Below, piece after piece: positions 18,120-29,605 of a stretch of 64,000 bases of DNA; position 1 is the first letter of the stretch, and the number at the start of each line of letters is the position of its first letter. The notes below the pieces were generated by a model. The model was given only the letters and a program-made list of their open reading frames with translations, was not told the origin of the DNA and ran no database searches. A program made the position numbers and the translations under genes. Source of the DNA: Polytrichum commune (Eukaryota; Streptophyta; Polytrichopsida; Polytrichales; Polytrichaceae); contig OX485805.1 in the NCBI GenBank assembly GCA_950295325.1, positions 23,547,501 through 23,611,500 of the forward strand. The letters run 5' to 3'.

Positions 18120-18335
18120 CTTCTCGGGGAGAACCGGTGGTTAATTACAGATGAACCGGTTGAGATTGAGAAATAACCAGTTGAAGTTTGAGACCTCAGG
18201 AGAATTACCGATCATTTTAGAGGAATCTATAGAAGAATATACCTCAAATGTATGAAGCAAAACTAGAAGATGTCAACATGTAACCGGTTGGATTTAGAAA
18301 CACTAGGATCTTGACTGACTATATAAGCCCAAAAA
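18120..18335 (+). repeat. ACCGGTT-rich dispersed repeat, copy 1
   Basis: The segment ctcggggagaaccggtggtt through gatgtcaacatgtaaccggttgg to tgactatataag has five ACCGGTT-like words. Its reverse complement matches 48228-48450 (caaccggttacatgttgaca and neighbouring words). Related pieces occur at 48478-48530 and 49215-49340. Unclassified repeat family. Confidence 0.7.
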
Positions 18336-19129
18336 CTTCCTGGGCACTGGTTAAAAGGATCCATTACAAGGAGCTTTTCGGTCTCGTCACACGAGATGGC
18401 ATCATGTGACTGTTCAGAGTCTGCTATGCTCCCAGAGCTGTTAATTTGCATGGTGTTGAATGTGATCTTCAACAATTAAAAGAAGCGATGAACAAGTATG
18501 AATGGCCATAGCATGGTTGGAGTCGGAGAATGTTGATGGGCATTCCTGCACTCTTGCATGCCTTTCTCAAAACTTTCTGGAAGAAGCTGCTTTTCAACAT
18601 AAAAAAACTTGTCTCCATCACCCTGCGAAGCAATCACATATATTTCCCACATTAGGTACTACAGCAAGGAATTATTTCAAAGAGATACCACCACCCATTT
18701 TGTTGTGTTATCGGCACTGGGATGGATCTGTGTCAAACTAACATGACTTTAATGACAACAAGATGATGAGACGGCTCAGAGAATCTCAAGTTAGTTACCT
18801 GATCAACGAGGATGGTATTTTTGGGACCCTCATAATTCTTAAGAAGCAGAGTAGCATCATACTCGTGCAAATGAGAGAAAAATCGCACCAGACTACTGTT
18901 GTTTTTATGACGCCAGTTCAATACAGAAAACAACTTCCAAGATGTAACTGCTTTGCATTCAGGTGATACACAATTGAAGTTCACAAGGGAGGTAGTAGAC
19001 TTTCCCAGAAGGGAATAGAAATAACATTTCCCTTTTCTTTCCCACCTTCTTTGTATTGATGTGGGAATATGAGCATGTGGTAAAAATTGGACCATTACCA
19101 CCTTGTTGAATAGGAAAGTAAAGGTAGAA

Positions 19130-19445
19130 CACCATGTGAGAAACCTCAACTAAAAACCATGTGAAAAAACCTCAACTAAAAACCATGTGCAAAAACCTCA
19201 ACTAAAAACCATGTGGAGAAATTGCAATTGATTACCATGAGGGAAAACAACAATTGAAAACCTACTGGAGAAGCCTCAATTGAATTGCATGTGGAGAAAC
19301 ATCAATTGAATTGCATGTGGAGAAACATCAGTTGAATTGCATGTGGAAAAACATCAATTGAAAACCATGTGAAAAAACATGAATTGAACACAATGTGGAA
19401 AAAACTCAATTGAAAACCATGTGGAGAAAAATCAATTTAGCAAAA
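19130..19445 (+). repeat. Minisatellite of about 30-bp units
   Basis: About ten diverged units of the form aaccatgtggagaaacatcaattgaa. The first three (19143-19215) are nearly identical (aaaaaacctcaactaaaaac) and later ones drift to gcatgtggagaaacatcaat. It sits about 110 bp outside the CACTACAAAAACC sequence, so it could be flanking or subterminal to the mobile element. Confidence 0.8.
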
Positions 19446-19556
19446 ATGTGAATGTGAAGCTGAAAGCAAATGGTAAAGCACACGTATGAAGTTGTCATCC
19501 TACTCTCAGTCTCTGCAGAACCACCCTACAGATTAGAAACAACAAACTAAGATCTG

Positions 19557-19606
19557 CACTACAAAAACCATTCTGATCACAAAGAAGGCACCTACAGTGT
19601 CCTAAC
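19557..19606 (+). mobile_element. Candidate CACTA-element terminus with subterminal repeat
   Basis: Seen: CACTACAAAAACC at 19557, the usual form of plant CACTA (En/Spm) terminal inverted repeats, followed at 19589-19606 by cacctacagtgtcctaac. That 18-mer is present exactly, in inverted orientation, at 24734-24751. A matching right end (...GGTTTTTGTAGTG) was not found. The run gtagtgtagtgtagtgtagg at 28565-28584 is the nearest candidate. Confidence 0.45.
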
Positions 19607-20158
19607 CAAACTAAGACCTCCCTAAAGCCTGAATGTTTCACTCAAGATTCATCACTTGGAAGTAGCCCGGCTTCTTGATACGGAACAAGCCCTGCATCTT
19701 CAAACACCAATTGCAGTGCACATGGAATGTGCTTTACGATTGATTCAAATGATAGATGAAGTCGATGCCCTGCGTCAAACGCAGAGAGAAATTCATCAGT
19801 ACAGGGAAGTCGAACACAGGGAAATTCAACACTGCCAAATACATCATCATGTATTATATATGCGGACTCTGAAGAACAGAGACTTAGTAATACATGAGCA
19901 CTTCAGAGTACGATACGGGACAAGAAAGTTCGCGATTGACGATCTGCGATTAGCACAGTTGAGACAAGAAAACTGTTGTTTGAAAACTCAGCAATTGCAA
20001 TCGTATTTAGCAACTAGATTTATCCAGAGTATACATGTGTGCCACATATCACAAGCGAACACATGGTATCACTAAGAACACAAATTCCAGCATTCACAGG
20101 ACAGAAAATGGTAGTTCAACATCTATACAATTATTTCAAGTGATGTTAGAGATCACCT

Positions 20159-23100
20159 TCAAGTTCGTCCCTGCATTAAAAACTTTCCAACACTCCTGAT
20201 GGCCTCTTCCTCAGTCATGCTTTTGATGTTTTCAAAAATCTTCTTCTTGGCCTGTTTGTTCTCCTCCAACATAAATGTCCTGATCTTGGAGTACATATCA
20301 TCAACATCAATGAATCCTACTGTCTCCATTACAATTTTCTCTACACAGGCCAATGGCAATACACATTGAGTAGGTAGTGGTGGTCTGTTATCGCAAGCCC
20401 TGTCTCTCTTTGCATTCCGACGTCTCACTGCAAGAAAGAGACCCACGTTATTAAAAGAAAACATATCTCAACAATAAAATATTCAACGGTGAATATCTCA
20501 ACAGTGAATAACTCACGTCGAGTTTCAGCTTTTTCTTGTAGCATGGCTGCAGGTGCAGCCGTATTGTTTGTGAGGCCACTGTCCATAACCTGTACGATTT
20601 GCACACATGCGTTCAAAGGCTCAAGATTCATTCACTACTTCAACAATCTGGCAATGTGAAAGTCTGCAAACGTTTTCAACCACCTACTTAGAAGAAAAGT
20701 TTTCACAGTTGGCTTGTAACTCATCTCATGTAACTGGTGGAGAATTGCATACCTCAATGGCTGGGCCAGAAACAAAATCACACGCTCCATTCGGACTGAG
20801 GCCTACTTTGTCAATGCGAAACCCTGGCACAATAATGAAAAAGCGTCAGTCAAGCAGGACTGCAATACAGATATAGTAGCACTAATGAGTCCAAAAACTC
20901 AAACCACAAAAATAAAAACAACTCTAGAATCATGGATGTCTCTTTGACATAGACGCCTGTAGACAAACCTTTGCAAGCAACAGGTGGAGCCATATTGTTT
21001 GTGAGGCCACTGTCATCAAGGTCAGGTACTGGCTCCAGTACAGTTTCCTGGGTTTCACCATCATCTTGGTCAACCAAGTCAACTGCAATTTCAACCTACA
21101 TTCACAAGTCTCCAATTGAATTAAATTAGATAGTAGTGTTGCAACAATAAAATGATAATGAATGAGTAGTATAAGATACATGAGTCTTTGATAATTTGAA
21201 TATAAATATTTAAAAAAGAGCTCATACCTCTTGAACACCACCATCTGCATTGTTTGCATCTTGAACAACATCATTTGCACTTGAGTTCATCTTTCTTCTA
21301 GCATAGTCCCGGGGGCACTCGCGAAAATTTATTAAACCATGTGCGAAAGAATGTAGGGTACTTTTTATTCATTTGTGATAAAATTTATACAATTCTTCGA
21401 TATAATGAAGCACCTCTACAAATACAAAGTTGTGTGTATAAATAAATAAGGGTACCATATAATGCATCAATTTATCTAATTCTTTCAATCTAAAATAGGG
21501 TTGGGAATAGTAGGTAGAGAAAAAAATGTTGAGGCAGAGGTATACAATGCATTTTATGGTGGTCAATGGATGAAAAACTATCCATTTTCAATCCAAATTC
21601 CCGAATGAAAAATTTGGATGACGAGGGTTTTGGTGTTCTTTGCTTTGTGCGTTGCCTAGGGTTGCTTGCACCAATGCAACGCTGTTTGTGAGGCAGGATT
21701 TGGTGTTGAAGTTCTTGACGTGCATTTTGTGGTTGTGTGCGGTTTTCTGAGTTCTAGTGGTATGCTTGTGGTTTTCGGAGTTCTAGTAGTAGAATCATTT
21801 GATTGTTTCTCTGTGGGCAACCGACGCCGAAGTTTCTCACGATACTGTACCAGACGAGAGACACTCTGCACAAGAGTCCTATGCGTTGTCATTCATGGGG
21901 TCAAATATAAAAATTATAAGGAACATAGGGTACTAGAAACTAGTTGAGTTGCGACTTTATAAATACAAATAGGGTCATCTAAAATGACAAAATTTAGATT
22001 TATCTGTACTAATAGGGTGTAAAGAATTCCAATTTCTTAGATAAATAGCCCCATGATAAATACCCTTCCGTCGCAGATGGGTTATTAAATACATGTATGA
22101 GTGCCCTCCCCGGGAGCATAGTGCAACATTTCTTTAATTGTCTCATACATCTCGTTTGGTTGCCACTTATAAGTAGTGGATCCAAAATTCAAAGCAGCTA
22201 GCTCTGATTGCCTTTCTTCAATGAATTTTTTTAATTCAATGTTGGCTCCTGCATCTTTGAGGTTGGGAGGATTGTCAAACAATCCTCTATCCACCAACCA
22301 TCCTTTCATAATGCGTCGATTGGTCATCAAGGTCAAGTACTGGCTGTAGAAATACTTTCTGAGGACTTCCTTTCCATACAACTTGCCAGGCTCTTTGTAA
22401 CGTTGTGGTGGAGGACAAAATATTTGGTTGTAAGTAGGAATTTCAACCAAATCAGGCTTACTTGATGCACTTGAGGGCAGTTTCACGACGAAACTTGAAG
22501 CCAGCTTAGGTGCTGTACTTGCCGGCAATTTGGCAACTGCTGCAGCTTGGGGGAGCGTAGATGCTGAACCTAACTTGCATGGGAGTTTGGCAACTACAGA
22601 ACCTGCGGGGGTTTTGCTCTCAAATGACGGCAATCCTAAACTCTTCAAGACTATAGCGTTTCTCCTCATTATGGAATCTCGGAGCTTCTCATATTCGTTT
22701 TTTCCAGTAGAGGCATCACACTCTATTGGCTTCATTTTCCTGTTTTTGTCTCACCTGTAAACATCAATCCACTGAGGAGTCAATTACACCTTAAAAAACG
22801 ACAATTCATAGAAGGAAATGCTTGCACTAGAGTCAACTAATAAGTGAGCAATACCAAACAGCGCTAAAAAAAACAAACAACATTGTCAAAGAACTCGTCA
22901 CAAACAAAACGAAACATCACACTAAATGCAATCAAAGACCGCAACGACTACGACAGCTCATAACACTCACCTTCCCGGCCGCGGCAAGAAAACAACAAAC
23001 TCCACAGCAACACTCCGTCCAGTCCCAAAATTCTCCTACGCAGGTACTCTTCCGTCCACTCCTGAAATTCTTCCGAATTCTTCCTAATCTTCCGAAAAAA

Positions 23101-23250
23101 CAACACAACCGCACATCCAATTCAACCAAGTACTTCTCCAATCTAGAACTCCAGTATTCCACCACCATATCAAATGATATCAAACTTACCTTATCCAATG
23201 AACAAAGTCACCGCTCCCGAATAACAACCTCCAGTGCAGCTCCCGCTTCC
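20159..23250 (-). CDS. Unknown multi-exon gene divergent from the transposase (possible CACTA companion gene)
   Basis: No family recognised. A splice chain can be followed: a leader exon ending at 22971 (aag|GTGAGT), then 22754 to about 22093 with ATG at 22735, an exon ending at 21228, then 21095-20969, 20823-20753, 20589-20517 and 20427-20159 (stop). The last four introns are GT-AG and keep one frame. The first coding exon encodes about 214 residues with repeats of the type VAKLP and an Ala/Ser/Pro-rich stretch, then a denser part (KEVLRKYFYSQYLTLMT, WLVDRGLFDNPPNL, YETIKEMLHYAPGEG). Later exons include FRIDKVGLSPNGACDFV and a charged, helical C-terminus (about 89 residues). Exons 21095-20969 and 20589-20517 both encode DSGLTNN and look duplicated. 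The join between 22093 and 21228 is unresolved and spans an AT-rich insertion-like stretch. The leader faces the Tnp2-like gene, which suggests a shared bidirectional promoter. It may be a host gene instead. Confidence 0.5.
21355..22092. other. AT-rich insertion-like segment inside the unknown minus-strand gene
   Basis: About 740 bp between two coding exons, with no coding signal. Its right end (tagggtgtaaagaattcc, aaatagccccatgataaatacccttccgtcgcagatggg) resembles 8141-8260 (tagggtgctaataaat ... attaaataccccattatcgcaagtgg). It is probably a copy of a small non-autonomous transposon that now serves as intron. Confidence 0.35.
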
Positions 23251-24950
23251 GCTCCAAAACATTCACCAGAACGAAGCGTAGGGCGAAACAGAACACGCTC
23301 CGTTGTTATCCCGCTCCCGCTCCAAGTCTCAAATGAACAAGAGTCACATTTACTCCAATATCGAACGTTTAATACAAACACAACTGAATGACAATGTCTA
23401 CGAGGCTCATGTCAAGAAATTCAACCATTATGTATTTTTGTGCTTCACAGGGTCTTCCCTCAGAAGCGCGGATACTTGTGTAATCCTAGCCTCGCATACA
23501 CATCCTATCATTTCTCACTGCCAACGTCGCAGATATCCAAGGAAGGTTTGGAAGCTGCATTAGCTCTCAAACCCGGCAAGGCGAAAGCTTTAGGCGGCCA
23601 CTGCGAATGTTTGAGAAACAAGCCTTAAAGTTTATCATCACAGACGTTATCCCCATATCAAGTCTGTTGAGCTTGACGAAATTTTCTTGTCATCACCGCC
23701 AACATAACACACCTCATTCTCGATAGTAGTGACAGATAGAGCTCAGACTTGACCAGTTCTCATTCACGGTTTTCAGAAGCAGAACTAGCATTTTACTGGT
23801 GTGTGGATCATCATAGCTCACCACCAAAGACAGAACGAAAACAAAAATGGCACCGCTGCTCTCTTCCTCCTCTCGAAATCCCTCCATCCCTCCATCCATC
23901 CATTCATACATCCATACTTTACATCCATCCATACATCCATACATTCCATTCCATGGGTAATAAGTAAACGAAATGGGGAAAAGCGGAAACATCATCATCC
24001 TCTCTCTCATCATCCTGATGCTCTTTTCATATTGCTGCTTCATCAGGGTGTGAGGAGGTTCAACTGGGGCCCATAGGCAAAATTTTGTTCGATGTCTGTT
24101 CATGTGTGGGCACAGCGAGGGCGGAATGGGAGAAGTAAGGTAGAGGAACTTGACCGTGGCATCTGTTGAAGCTTTTTTTTTATGTTTTCATTTCATAAGG
24201 AAACATGGGGAACTAATTGGCGATAGATGTTATCCTATCTCCACATTATATAGACTGGAGAGACAGATTTGTTCTAAAGTGAGGACGTAGGTGTCAGATT
24301 GGATTATTCCTCAAAGCTCTTCATTATTGTTCAGAGGTGCACTTGAAATGCTTAAGGTGACGTTGGATGTGCATAATCTCCGTGCTGTGCAGGGTTAGGT
24401 AGGGAATACTTGAACAGACTCGTAGAAAATATGCAAATATGCTGAAGTGTTCTATCTGTGCTCCATTTTCTGGCTTGTAAGATGAATATCGTCGTCTGGA
24501 TGACACGAATTACGGAATTCGTCGTCTCCTCCAGCAATGAGCTCTGACGCTGAAGAGCGAGAGCACGGCTATGGCGAGAAATGGGACTATGACTCTAAGG
24601 TTTGATCTTCGTGCTAGAGTACATGCAAAATATGTTTCTTGCTTATGTGATGGTGCATTCTTGCGTTGTGTCCAATACAACACAAGATTATAGCACTTGA
24701 TAGTGGCTCAATACTTTCTGCAGTTCTTGAGCTGTTAGGACACTGTAGGTGAGTAGGATATTTGTGACATAATCTGGATGACGATGGTCATGATGTGCTT
24801 TACCATTTGGGTTGTTTGTTGTTATCAGGATGCACCTGAAGAACCTGTGGTTAGCATATGCGCACATGTGTTCTTAGTGACAATTTCTTAGTGCTTACTT
24901 AGCGAACCAGGTGGGTGGGGGCAAGTGCACAACCGAAATTAGGAAAAGCA
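23251..24950. other. Intergenic region between divergent genes, possible bidirectional promoter
   Basis: Contains CCAT/ATCC microsatellite sequence at 23880-23955 and the inverted 18-mer at 24734-24751. ORFs on both strands here are short and repeat-driven. No TATA box was assigned. Confidence 0.4.
24734..24751 (-). repeat. 18-bp perfect inverted partner of 19589-19606
   Basis: gttaggacactgtaggtg is the exact reverse complement of 19589-19606, 5.1 kb away. An exact 18-bp match is very unlikely by chance in this interval, so the two belong to one element family or one element. Confidence 0.75.
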
Positions 24951-27900
24951 ATGTCTGAACGCAGGGATCGAAGGATTCAATGTCCATGCAAAATTTGTGT
25001 GAACATGGGAGGAAGGCTAGTTATGATGTCAACTGCAAGAGATCACTTGCAAAGGCAAGATGATGCTGAACTTTTACTTCTGAAGGAGTTTGAAGGAACA
25101 GAGTTGGAGGTGGTTGAATATGAAGAACAGGATCGCTCAGCACTGGATATGGACGTTGATGAAGACTCGGATATTGCCTTAGCAGAATGTGATGGTGAGG
25201 GCAGCGAGGCATACTATGATGGTGAGGGCAAACAAGCACCTGGTGAAGGTGAGGGCAGGCAAGCACCTGGTGATGGTGAGGGCAGGCAAGCACTTGATGA
25301 AGGTGAGGGCAGGGAGGCAAGGACACTGGAACATGCCATATTAAACCAAATTATATATGTTCAATCAGTTTGTGATGCTCAAGGTGCAGGCATTGGCTTA
25401 CAAGATTTTCTGATGAAGCAGTTTTTAGGAGGATTTACCTCCACTGGGCAAGTTGCAGAAGCTCAAGTAAATTTAGATCACCAACCTCTTGGACTTCTCA
25501 TGTCACAGTTACCAGTGGGATGGGATGGGACCTTAGAAGGCTATTCAGTTCCGAAGTCTTGGAAGAAATTGATGGATATGTATTCACAACTTGGAATGGT
25601 GACTCCAAAAAGATTGAGGTTGTGTGTTGGGACAGTGGAATATGCTCATGAAGGGGTGGTTTTGAGACCAAGTGATGAGGATTGCTACAGATCTGGCCGA
25701 ATTCTTCAGTGTGAGCTCCATGGGGTCAACAAACAAGATTGCCCATTATATTCTGAAAAGTGTCCAAAATGCAGACTACCAAGGAAAAAAATGAAGGCAT
25801 TTGATTACTTACCAATTGGGCCTCAGTTATCATTGATTATGCAGTCAAAAATGTTCTGCCATGAGATTTTAGAAATGTGGAGGAATAATGGTACATGGAT
25901 GGGGAAGAGTGTAGAGGATGTTGTGAATCCTATCAAGAATTTCTGGGATGGCATGAAAGTAAGGATAAACCAAGATTTCTGGAATCCTAGTAAAGAATGG
26001 GAGCTTCCAATAATTTGTCCTCAACCCAATTGCAAAACAAGCCATAAAGCATTTCCAAGAAAGTGTGATGAGCTACTAGATCCAAGAAGCTGGGATGAAA
26101 ACCTCCAAGCTTATAAGTTTTTGTGCAGGAAATGTCGACATTCAATTGTTGCACCAAAATCCATGTGTCAGGTACGTACTTTGGTTTTCTTCAATTACCT
26201 TTATTTTTTACCTTTTTAGTTCTATCTACTTTGAGCTTTAATATTGGTGTTTCATTAATTTGCATGAAATTCTTGATCTATTACAGGGAGATCCCAGAAA
26301 CATTGGTATAGTGGCCCATTGGGATGGCTTTCAACCCACACGCCATACTATGAGGAGTTGCCGGGTGGTAGAAGTGCAAGTTTTGAACAGTGGCAAAATG
26401 GGCAGCCTCAACATCCTTCCTGTTCTATTCATTCCACTACACTCAGTAGAAGAGGTTTTTCTTATACGGATCAAAGAAGCAAAGACTTTGTTTTTGCAGC
26501 CTTTAGTGGAAGAGTTGGAATCTTTGTTTGTAACATGGTTCAGTGCTAACTTTGCATACCCTCCTTAGGTTATAAGCAGGCATCTTTGTACTGATAGGGG
26601 TCCTGTTGTTTTGAGGGTGATGCTAATGATGGTGACTGGCGATCATCCTGCACAAACGAAGATTGGAATGTTGAAGGCATCTGGAAAAGCACCATGTCGA
26701 AGGTGTGTATGCCATTCCTCCCTTTTGAACGGACATTATGTGTATGGAAATAATCGACAACAATTCATTGAGCCCCCACCAAGGCGCTCTAGTGATGAGT
26801 TGTGTGCCACTGTAACAAGATGGAAACGAGCACCAAGCGAACAAGTAAAAGAAGCTATACTGCAAGAAGGTGGTGTGTCAGGGGAATCTGTACTTTGGAG
26901 GTTGTTTCACCTTTACGATTTCGACATTAGTTTGGACTTGGTTTTTGATGTTATGCATATTACTAGCTTGAACCTCTTCAAGAATTATATTTCAAAGCTA
27001 TTTTTGGAACTAATAGAGGTTGGAGTCAATATGGAAGAAGTGAAGCAACTGTGTTCTATGGTTTCAAATGCACGGCCTTACGAGTTGAGACAGGGGAGAT
27101 GGCCAAATAGCCCTGTGGACCTGCACACATCATATATGGCTGAAGAAAACCAATTATTCATCCAATGGATTCTTCCTCATGTTCTAAATTTGGTTCAAGG
27201 GCAAATTTCTTATGAAAGGCAGCAACTAGGGCTTCTTTTAGTGGACATTAGTCACTACTTCTTCAACTATACTAGAGTAAATGGTTGGACAGTGAGAGAC
27301 ACTCTGGTTGTTAAGAGGATGCTCCATTCTTGGCGTGTATTGTCAGAGGAGCTAGATGGGCCAAATGGGGCTCCTTTGGAACATGTTGCTGGTAAGGACC
27401 CCTACAATATTTTTAATGTTTCTTTCATATTATTTGAATCATGTTTACCTAGGAACCACTTTTTTTGAAATGGATGGTTTTGTAATGGAAGCATGTCTTT
27501 AGCTAATCAAGTGCATTTACATTTACAGGAGCAGCTCACATTATTGATGATATATTACGTTTTGGACCAAGTGAGCTATATTGGTGTTATTCATACGAGC
27601 GCCTAGTGTCCAAGTACCACAAAATATCTACCAATAACAAAGAGATGGAAGTGACATACATTCAGTTTTATTCAAGGCAGATTTTTACCACTGTTAGGAA
27701 ACAACTTCAGGTTGATGGAGATGGTCTTTCAGCACAACAGAGGAGCATGTTGTGTGTCCACAAGTATTTGATCATTCCAGAGGGCATTTGCCCAAATGCA
27801 GACAATGACATTTCATGCCCTTCATGGCACTCAAAGTGTGTCATTCAAGTTCCTACTATTGAGAGGGCAAATGAGATTTGGAGTATTATACAGAGGATTG

Positions 27901-28481
27901 ACCCTAATGCATGTACTATGACATCAACCTCGAAAGGGATCCTAGTGCGAAGAAAATATACTAAACTGGAAAAGATGCCTGTGGAATTTGAAGAATATGT
28001 TACTGTATATTTGCAGGAGAAGGGGATCCTTGGTGACTGGAATAAAAGTGAATGGAGCCCTTTGATGAAGGAGGTGAAATACATATTGTTGCAAGGAAAG
28101 CTATACAGGCCTGGATGTGACGTTATTGTAAAGCAGGATCCTGATGTTGCTACACCATATAAGGCCAGAATCAGAAGGTTTTTTATTCACGAATTTGGTG
28201 GAGAGATCCGAGTTTTCTTCTCTGCAGACTATTACCTTCATTTGCAAGATGAGGTTGATGGCCGTCTGGTAGATCTCATTGATGAAATCACTGGCATGAA
28301 TGTTGTGTTGAACAATCGTATGTTTCCATACAGTTACACTTCCATTCGTCCTGTGGAAATGCTTTTGTGCAAGTTCATGAAAGTGACATGTCCTGCACAC
28401 ATTGGACAACAATACAGTGTTGCTTATGCAATGGACGATCTTCAACCTCGAGACAGAATACATTATAGGATCGTTTCGTGA
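24951..28481 (+). pseudogene. Tnp2-like (CACTA / Transposase_21) transposase gene with an in-frame TAG
   Basis: Mobile-element transposase. Three exons: 24951-26171, 26287-27391, 27529-28481, all GT-AG and in phase, 1,093 codons. ATG 24951 is preferred because it opens a Cys-rich N-terminus (RRIQCPCKICVNMGG), as in Tnp2 proteins. An acidic Gly/Glu repeat (GEGRQA type) covers about residues 80-125. Then come paired cysteines (CPLYSEKCPKCRLP), the LPIGPQL motif, and CRKCRHSIVAPKSMCQ. HWDGFQPTRHT (Asp420), FDVMH (Asp628) and YSYERL plus TNNKEMEV (Glu799) are the best candidates for the RNase H-like acidic triad by position and motif. One TAG at 26566-26568 (codon 501) interrupts exon 2 between FSANFAYPP and VISRHLC. 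Removing it as an intron would need a 39-nt intron, too short for plants. All other frames are intact, so inactivation looks recent. It could also be a domesticated derivative. Confidence 0.8.
25186..25322 (+). repeat. In-frame minisatellite encoding Gly/Glu/Asp repeats
   Basis: The 30-bp unit ggtgagggcaggcaagcacc-tggtgaaggt repeats about four times in frame inside exon 1 of the Tnp2-like gene, encoding GEGRQAPGDGEGRQA-like sequence. Copy number is likely variable. Confidence 0.85.
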
Positions 28482-29340
28482 CCAGGAGGAAGTTCGGATT
28501 ATTTCTCTTCGGCTGGGAAGGTTTTTTCTCGTGTTTCTCTGTTTTTAGGGTTTTATTGGCAGGGAGTAGTGTAGTGTAGTGTAGGTTCAATGTGGGCATG
28601 AAACAAGTTTGTCATCAATCCAGGTGGTCGAAGGAGTGGGATGACCACTTTTCTCTTTCTTCTAACTTTTGGTTTTTGAAAATCATCCTTTGTTTTGCGA
28701 AACTAGGGTTACTCTGCACTTGGAGGGATACTCGTAGTTTCTTGAAGATATGTTTCCAAGTTCCTTTCTAAGCTAAGCAACACTATTCCACATGGTAAAC
28801 GCATTTCACCGTTTCCTAGTATTTATTATGTGGGAAAGATAAGAGTATTCCCCACTTGCTGAATCAGGTAAAAACCCCTACCTTCCCTGTGGTTATCTGT
28901 TCAACTCAATTGGTGTTTTCGTGGGGAGTTGGGTGCCTATAATTTTTCGTTGGTTGATTTGCATACAAAATTGTTGTGCATTCTCCTAGGTAGTGGTTGA
29001 ATTTGAATGAAGAGCAACCTATTCTGGTTCATTGAAGGCGAAGCTCATTTCAACACCTCTTCGTATGTCAGAAGGAGTTTCTCCTCAACCACTTTTGAAT
29101 CAAGAATGTATCAATCATTGAGAGCCCGTGACCAGTTACTTCAAGCACTCTCATTGGTGGAAAAGGCGGAGCCGGTCCAAGTTCGCTTCACACTACGCTT
29201 GAGGGACCAACGGAGTATGTGAATGCAGGATGGATGTAAAGTCTGCATGGATTCTTACACGGCATCGAATGGATCGTATTTCATGGTCACTTGGACCATT
29301 TTCAAGAACCATCTCTTGGAGGTAGGCCTACCACAAAACC
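28482..29340. other. Region after the transposase, no gene recognised
   Basis: Contains gtagtgtagtgtagtgtagg at 28565-28584, a possible decayed CACTA right end. The ORF at 29007-29222 has no recognisable domain. Nothing further seen. Confidence 0.4.
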
Positions 29341-29344
29341 GGGA

Positions 29345-29605
29345 GACCATGGCACTCCGAATGCTCACAACCGTTGATTTATTCTATGTTACCATGTGTG
29401 AGGACCTGCATGAATAGGAATTCATGGAAATAGTATTTGGTTGAAGGCCCGGTCACTTGTGACTTTACACGTCCGTGACCACACTACATGCTTTTGGAGG
29501 TGTGTTGGGACAGCCTTTGGACACTTTCTTTTGGGCTCTCACAAGTTCATGGTCACGGCTCTTGGCTCATGTGTAAAGTGGCCTTGATTCCCCTTCCACA
29601 TTCAT
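29345..29605 (+). repeat. Left arm of a long inverted repeat pair
   Basis: The words gtgaccacactacatg, tttggaggtgtgttgggac, actttcttttgggctctcac and acggctcttggctc also occur, in reverse complement, at 33050-33310. Flanks match too (gaatgctcacaaccgttg at 29357 with caacggttgtgagtgtt at 33273). The arms are about 260 bp and 3.4 kb apart. No transposase lies between them. Confidence 0.8.

Noticed and set aside
19656-20075. 139-codon plus-strand ORF near the CACTA terminus
   Set aside because: No ATG start, no recognisable domain, and it overlies the terminal region of the element. Treated as chance.
26530-26568. A 39-nt intron removing the TAG in the Tnp2-like gene
   Set aside because: GT-AG ends exist and the frame is kept, but 39 nt is below the usual plant minimum, and the enclosed sequence reads as continuous protein.
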